From: Adlercreutzia equolifaciens DSM 19450
GTDB lineage: Bacteria; Actinomycetota; Coriobacteriia; Coriobacteriales; Eggerthellaceae
DNA length: 64,000 nt
Assembly: GCF_000478885.1 (NCBI RefSeq)
Contig: NC_022567.1
Location: 1,240,001-1,304,000 of the forward strand
Reading direction: 5' to 3'
The first letter of the stretch is position 1. Every line of letters starts with the position of its first letter. The translations under genes were made by a program, and so were the position numbers. The notes beneath the pieces are model-generated. The model saw only the letters and a program-made list of their open reading frames with translations, searched no databases and was not told where the DNA came from. Shown here piece by piece: positions 62,121 through 64,000 of the stretch.

Positions 62121-63419
62121 CTACTTGTAGTCCTCGACGTTTTTCGAGGAGGAGCCGGTGGTGTTGCCGGATTGGCGCAGCTCGAAGCCGAAGCGCACGG
62201 TGCCGTCGCCGAAGCGCTCCTGCAAAGCGTCGGTGGCGGCCAAAAGGCTGCGGCGCTTCTCCTCGTCGCGGATGAGCGCCTCGCTTTCAACCGCGTCTGC
62301 GTTGTCATCGCCCCCAAGGACGGCAGCGTCGAAAAGCGCTTCCTGCACCGGGGCGCCGTCCTCCTCGAAATGGGTCACGGCCACACCGAGCAGGCGCACC
62401 TTCATGCCCGGAGCCCACAGCTCCTCCGCCAGGCGGTGCACCACCGGGGCGAACGCGATGTCATCGTCGGTGGGGGCGGCCAGCGAGCACTGGGCCGAGC
62501 GGGTCGTGCGGTTGTCGTAGCGCATCTTCACCGCTACCGTGCGGCCCTTGAGGCCCTTGCGGCGCAGGCGACGCCCCACCTTCGCCGAAATGGTGGAAAG
62601 CGCCGCCATAATGTCCTCGCGCGTCTCCAGATCATGGGCGTAGGTCACCTCGTTGGAGACCGACTTCACTTCGTCGTCCTCAGCCACCTCGGATCGGTCG
62701 CGCCCTAAGGCCCGATCGCGCATCATCTCGCCGTTCTTCCCGAAGATCTTCCGCAGAAGGGCGCCGTCGGCCCGGCCCATGGCTCCCAAGGTGCGCACAC
62801 CGTGGGAAAGGAGCGTCCTCTCGGCGGCTGCCCCCACGCCGGAGAGCGTGCGCACGGGCAGCTTTTCCAGGAAGGCCGCCTCCGTGCCGGGGAAAACCAC
62901 GGTAAGGCCCCGGGGCTTGTCGCGGTCCGAGGCGATTTTCGCCACGGACTTGGAGGTGCCCACGCCGATGGAGCAGGTGACGCCGAGGGCGGCCACGCGC
63001 TCCTGGATGCGCTGGGCCACGAGAACCGGGTGCTCGGTGTTCACGGCAGTGGGGGTGACGTCCATAAAGGCCTCGTCGATGGAGACCTGTTGCACGTGGG
63101 GCGTCTCGTCTCGCAGGATGGCCATGATGGCGGCGGACACCTCGCGGTAGCGGTGGAAATGGCCATGCGTCCAAATGGCTTCGGGACACAGCGCTCGTGC
63201 TAGCGACGAGGCCATGGCGCTGCGCACTCCGAAGGCGCGGGCCTCGTAGGAGCAGGTGGAGACGACCCCGTGGGCGTCCGCATCGCCGCCGACGATGACG
63301 GGCTTGCCCCGCCAGGCCGGGTGGTCAAGCTGCTCGACGGAGGCGAAGAAGGCGTCCAGATCCACCAACAGGATGGCCGGGCCCTCCCACGGCGGCAGGT
63401 AAGCGTCGCTATCGTTCAC
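62121..63419 (-). CDS. dinB: DNA polymerase IV (Y-family)
   Basis: 432 residues. Catalytic ILLVDLDAFFASVEQ (first metal Asp), VIVGG, YEARAFGVRSAM with the nucleotide-binding Tyr/Arg, and SIDEAFMDVT (Asp-Glu). Then IGVGTSKSVAKIASDRDKP, and helix-hairpin-helix GVGAAAERTLLSHGV, and a little-finger domain (KGRTVAVKMRYDNRTTRSAQ). It bypasses lesions at low fidelity. The gene begins inside the end of the DegV gene (11-base overlap), so both are on one transcript. Confidence 0.93.
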   Translation of the reverse strand: MNDSDAYLPPWEGPAILLVDLDAFFASVEQLDHPAWRGKPVIVGGDADAHGVVSTCSYEARAFGVRSAMASSLARALCPEAIWTHGHFHRYREVSAAIMAILRDETPHVQQVSIDEAFMDVTPTAVNTEHPVLVAQRIQERVAALGVTCSIGVGTSKSVAKIASDRDKPRGLTVVFPGTEAAFLEKLPVRTLSGVGAAAERTLLSHGVRTLGAMGRADGALLRKIFGKNGEMMRDRALGRDRSEVAEDDEVKSVSNEVTYAHDLETREDIMAALSTISAKVGRRLRRKGLKGRTVAVKMRYDNRTTRSAQCSLAAPTDDDIAFAPVVHRLAEELWAPGMKVRLLGVAVTHFEEDGAPVQEALFDAAVLGGDDNADAVESEALIRDEEKRRSLLAATDALQERFGDGTVRFGFELRQSGNTTGSSSKNVEDYK

Positions 63420-63999
63420 TGGCCAGGAAGAACAGGGCCATGGTGCCGGGGCCGGAATGGGCGCCGATGACCGGATCCACGTAGTTGATGAGGATGTCGG
63501 TGACGCCGAAGCGCTCCCTCACGAGGTCGGCCACGTACTCGGCGTCCTCGATGCAGTCGCCGTGGCTGATGAACACGGTCTGATCCGCCACGGGAGAGGT
63601 GGCCGTCTGCTCCATATGATCGACCAGCGCCTTCAGCGACTTCTTGCGCCCGCGCACCTTCTCTAGCGGAATGAGGTGGCCCTCGTCGTCCACGTGCATG
63701 ACCGGCTTGATGTTCAGAAGGGTGCCGGCCCAGGCGCTCGTGCGGGAGACGCGGCCGCCGCGGAACAGGAACATGAGGTCGTCCACGGTGAACCAGTGGG
63801 CCAGATGCAGCTTGTTGGCCTCCAGCCAGTCGCGAACCTCGGTGATGGACGCACCCTCCTCGCGCATCTTGGCGGCGTACCAGACGAGCAGCCCTTCGCC
63901 CATGGAGGCGGCCAGGGTGTCCACCGCGAGCACCGTGCGGTCCGGGTAGGCGTCGGCAAGCTCGGCCAGCAGAAGGTCAATGGCCTGGTAGGTGCCGGA
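63409..63999 (-). CDS. DegV-family fatty-acid-binding protein, 5' end beyond the window
   Basis: The frame stays open to the window edge, giving the last 196 residues. It begins within SGTYQAIDLL, the DegV lipid-headgroup motif, then TVLAVDTLAASMGEGLLVWYAA, FTVDDLMFLFRGGRVSRTSAWAG, LLNIKPVMHVDDEGHLIPLEKVRGRKK, and IGAHSGPGTMALFFL. DegV/FakB proteins bind acyl chains and, in FakAB systems, hand fatty acids to a kinase. Which fatty acid is unknown. Partial at the 5' end. Confidence 0.88.
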   Translation of the reverse strand, partial: SGTYQAIDLLLAELADAYPDRTVLAVDTLAASMGEGLLVWYAAKMREEGASITEVRDWLEANKLHLAHWFTVDDLMFLFRGGRVSRTSAWAGTLLNIKPVMHVDDEGHLIPLEKVRGRKKSLKALVDHMEQTATSPVADQTVFISHGDCIEDAEYVADLVRERFGVTDILINYVDPVIGAHSGPGTMALFFLASER

Positions 64000-64000
64000 A

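Overview
The window is chromosomal DNA from a GC-rich, strictly coding-dense bacterium. The gene content points to the Eggerthellaceae (class Coriobacteriia, Actinomycetota): DMSO-reductase-type molybdoenzymes with a TorD chaperone, a Tat-exported FAD/FMN reductase divergent from a LuxR regulator that carries a multi-helix membrane domain, an ArcD-like antiporter, the uvrC-rapZ-yvcK-whiA block, and a CoA-transferase/acyl-CoA dehydrogenase pair. The family assignment is inference from gene content and style; no marker rRNA is present.

Layout. 1-5.1 kb: end of a membrane NrfD-like subunit, a TorD chaperone, then a tandem-MarR regulator overlapping a DmsA/DmsB pair. 5.4-10.9 kb: a CaiB/acyl-CoA dehydrogenase/MFS/LysR cluster that looks like a pathway for reducing or oxidising a CoA-activated carboxylate. 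11-19.5 kb: the translation and RNA operon rimP-nusA-ylxR-infB-rbfA-nrnA-truB-ribF, preceded by a leader with a possible attenuator. 19.5-21.5 kb: an LtaS-like membrane phosphotransferase. 21.8-27.1 kb: uvrC-rapZ-yvcK-whiA. 27.3-32.5 kb: glycolysis (gap, pgk, tpiA, gpmI) plus secG, then tRNA-Leu. 32.9-37.2 kb: a CDF metal exporter, a membrane protein, terC under a yybP-ykoY (Mn2+) riboswitch, and tRNAs Gly-Cys-Gly and Val.

Accessory region, 37.2-45.3 kb: an integrase lies against tRNA-Val and is followed by hypothetical, DUF3800, DUF2806 and repressor genes. After an AT-richer, decayed 0.75 kb stretch come two overlapping genes of unknown function (42974-45278). The first encodes a PH-like N-terminus, a possible PD-(D/E)XK-like middle domain and a glycine-zipper C-terminus. 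This is the best candidate here for an undescribed, possibly defensive, system.

45.5-64 kb: ArcD-like permease, lipid kinase, RNase D, Zn metalloprotease, xseAB, ackA, the flavoprotein/LuxR pair with GGTTAGCG operators, pta, UDP-galactopyranose mutase, a GT2 glycosyltransferase, coaX, dinB and the end of a DegV gene.

The intergenic regions are rich in structured repeats. Two 132-bp copies (28383 and 32699) and two 46-bp hairpins (53371 and 53454) show compensatory base-pair changes, so selection on structure is likely. Several single long inverted repeats (15932, 21580, 57361) and a cluster of four 24-bp palindromic units (61947) add to this.
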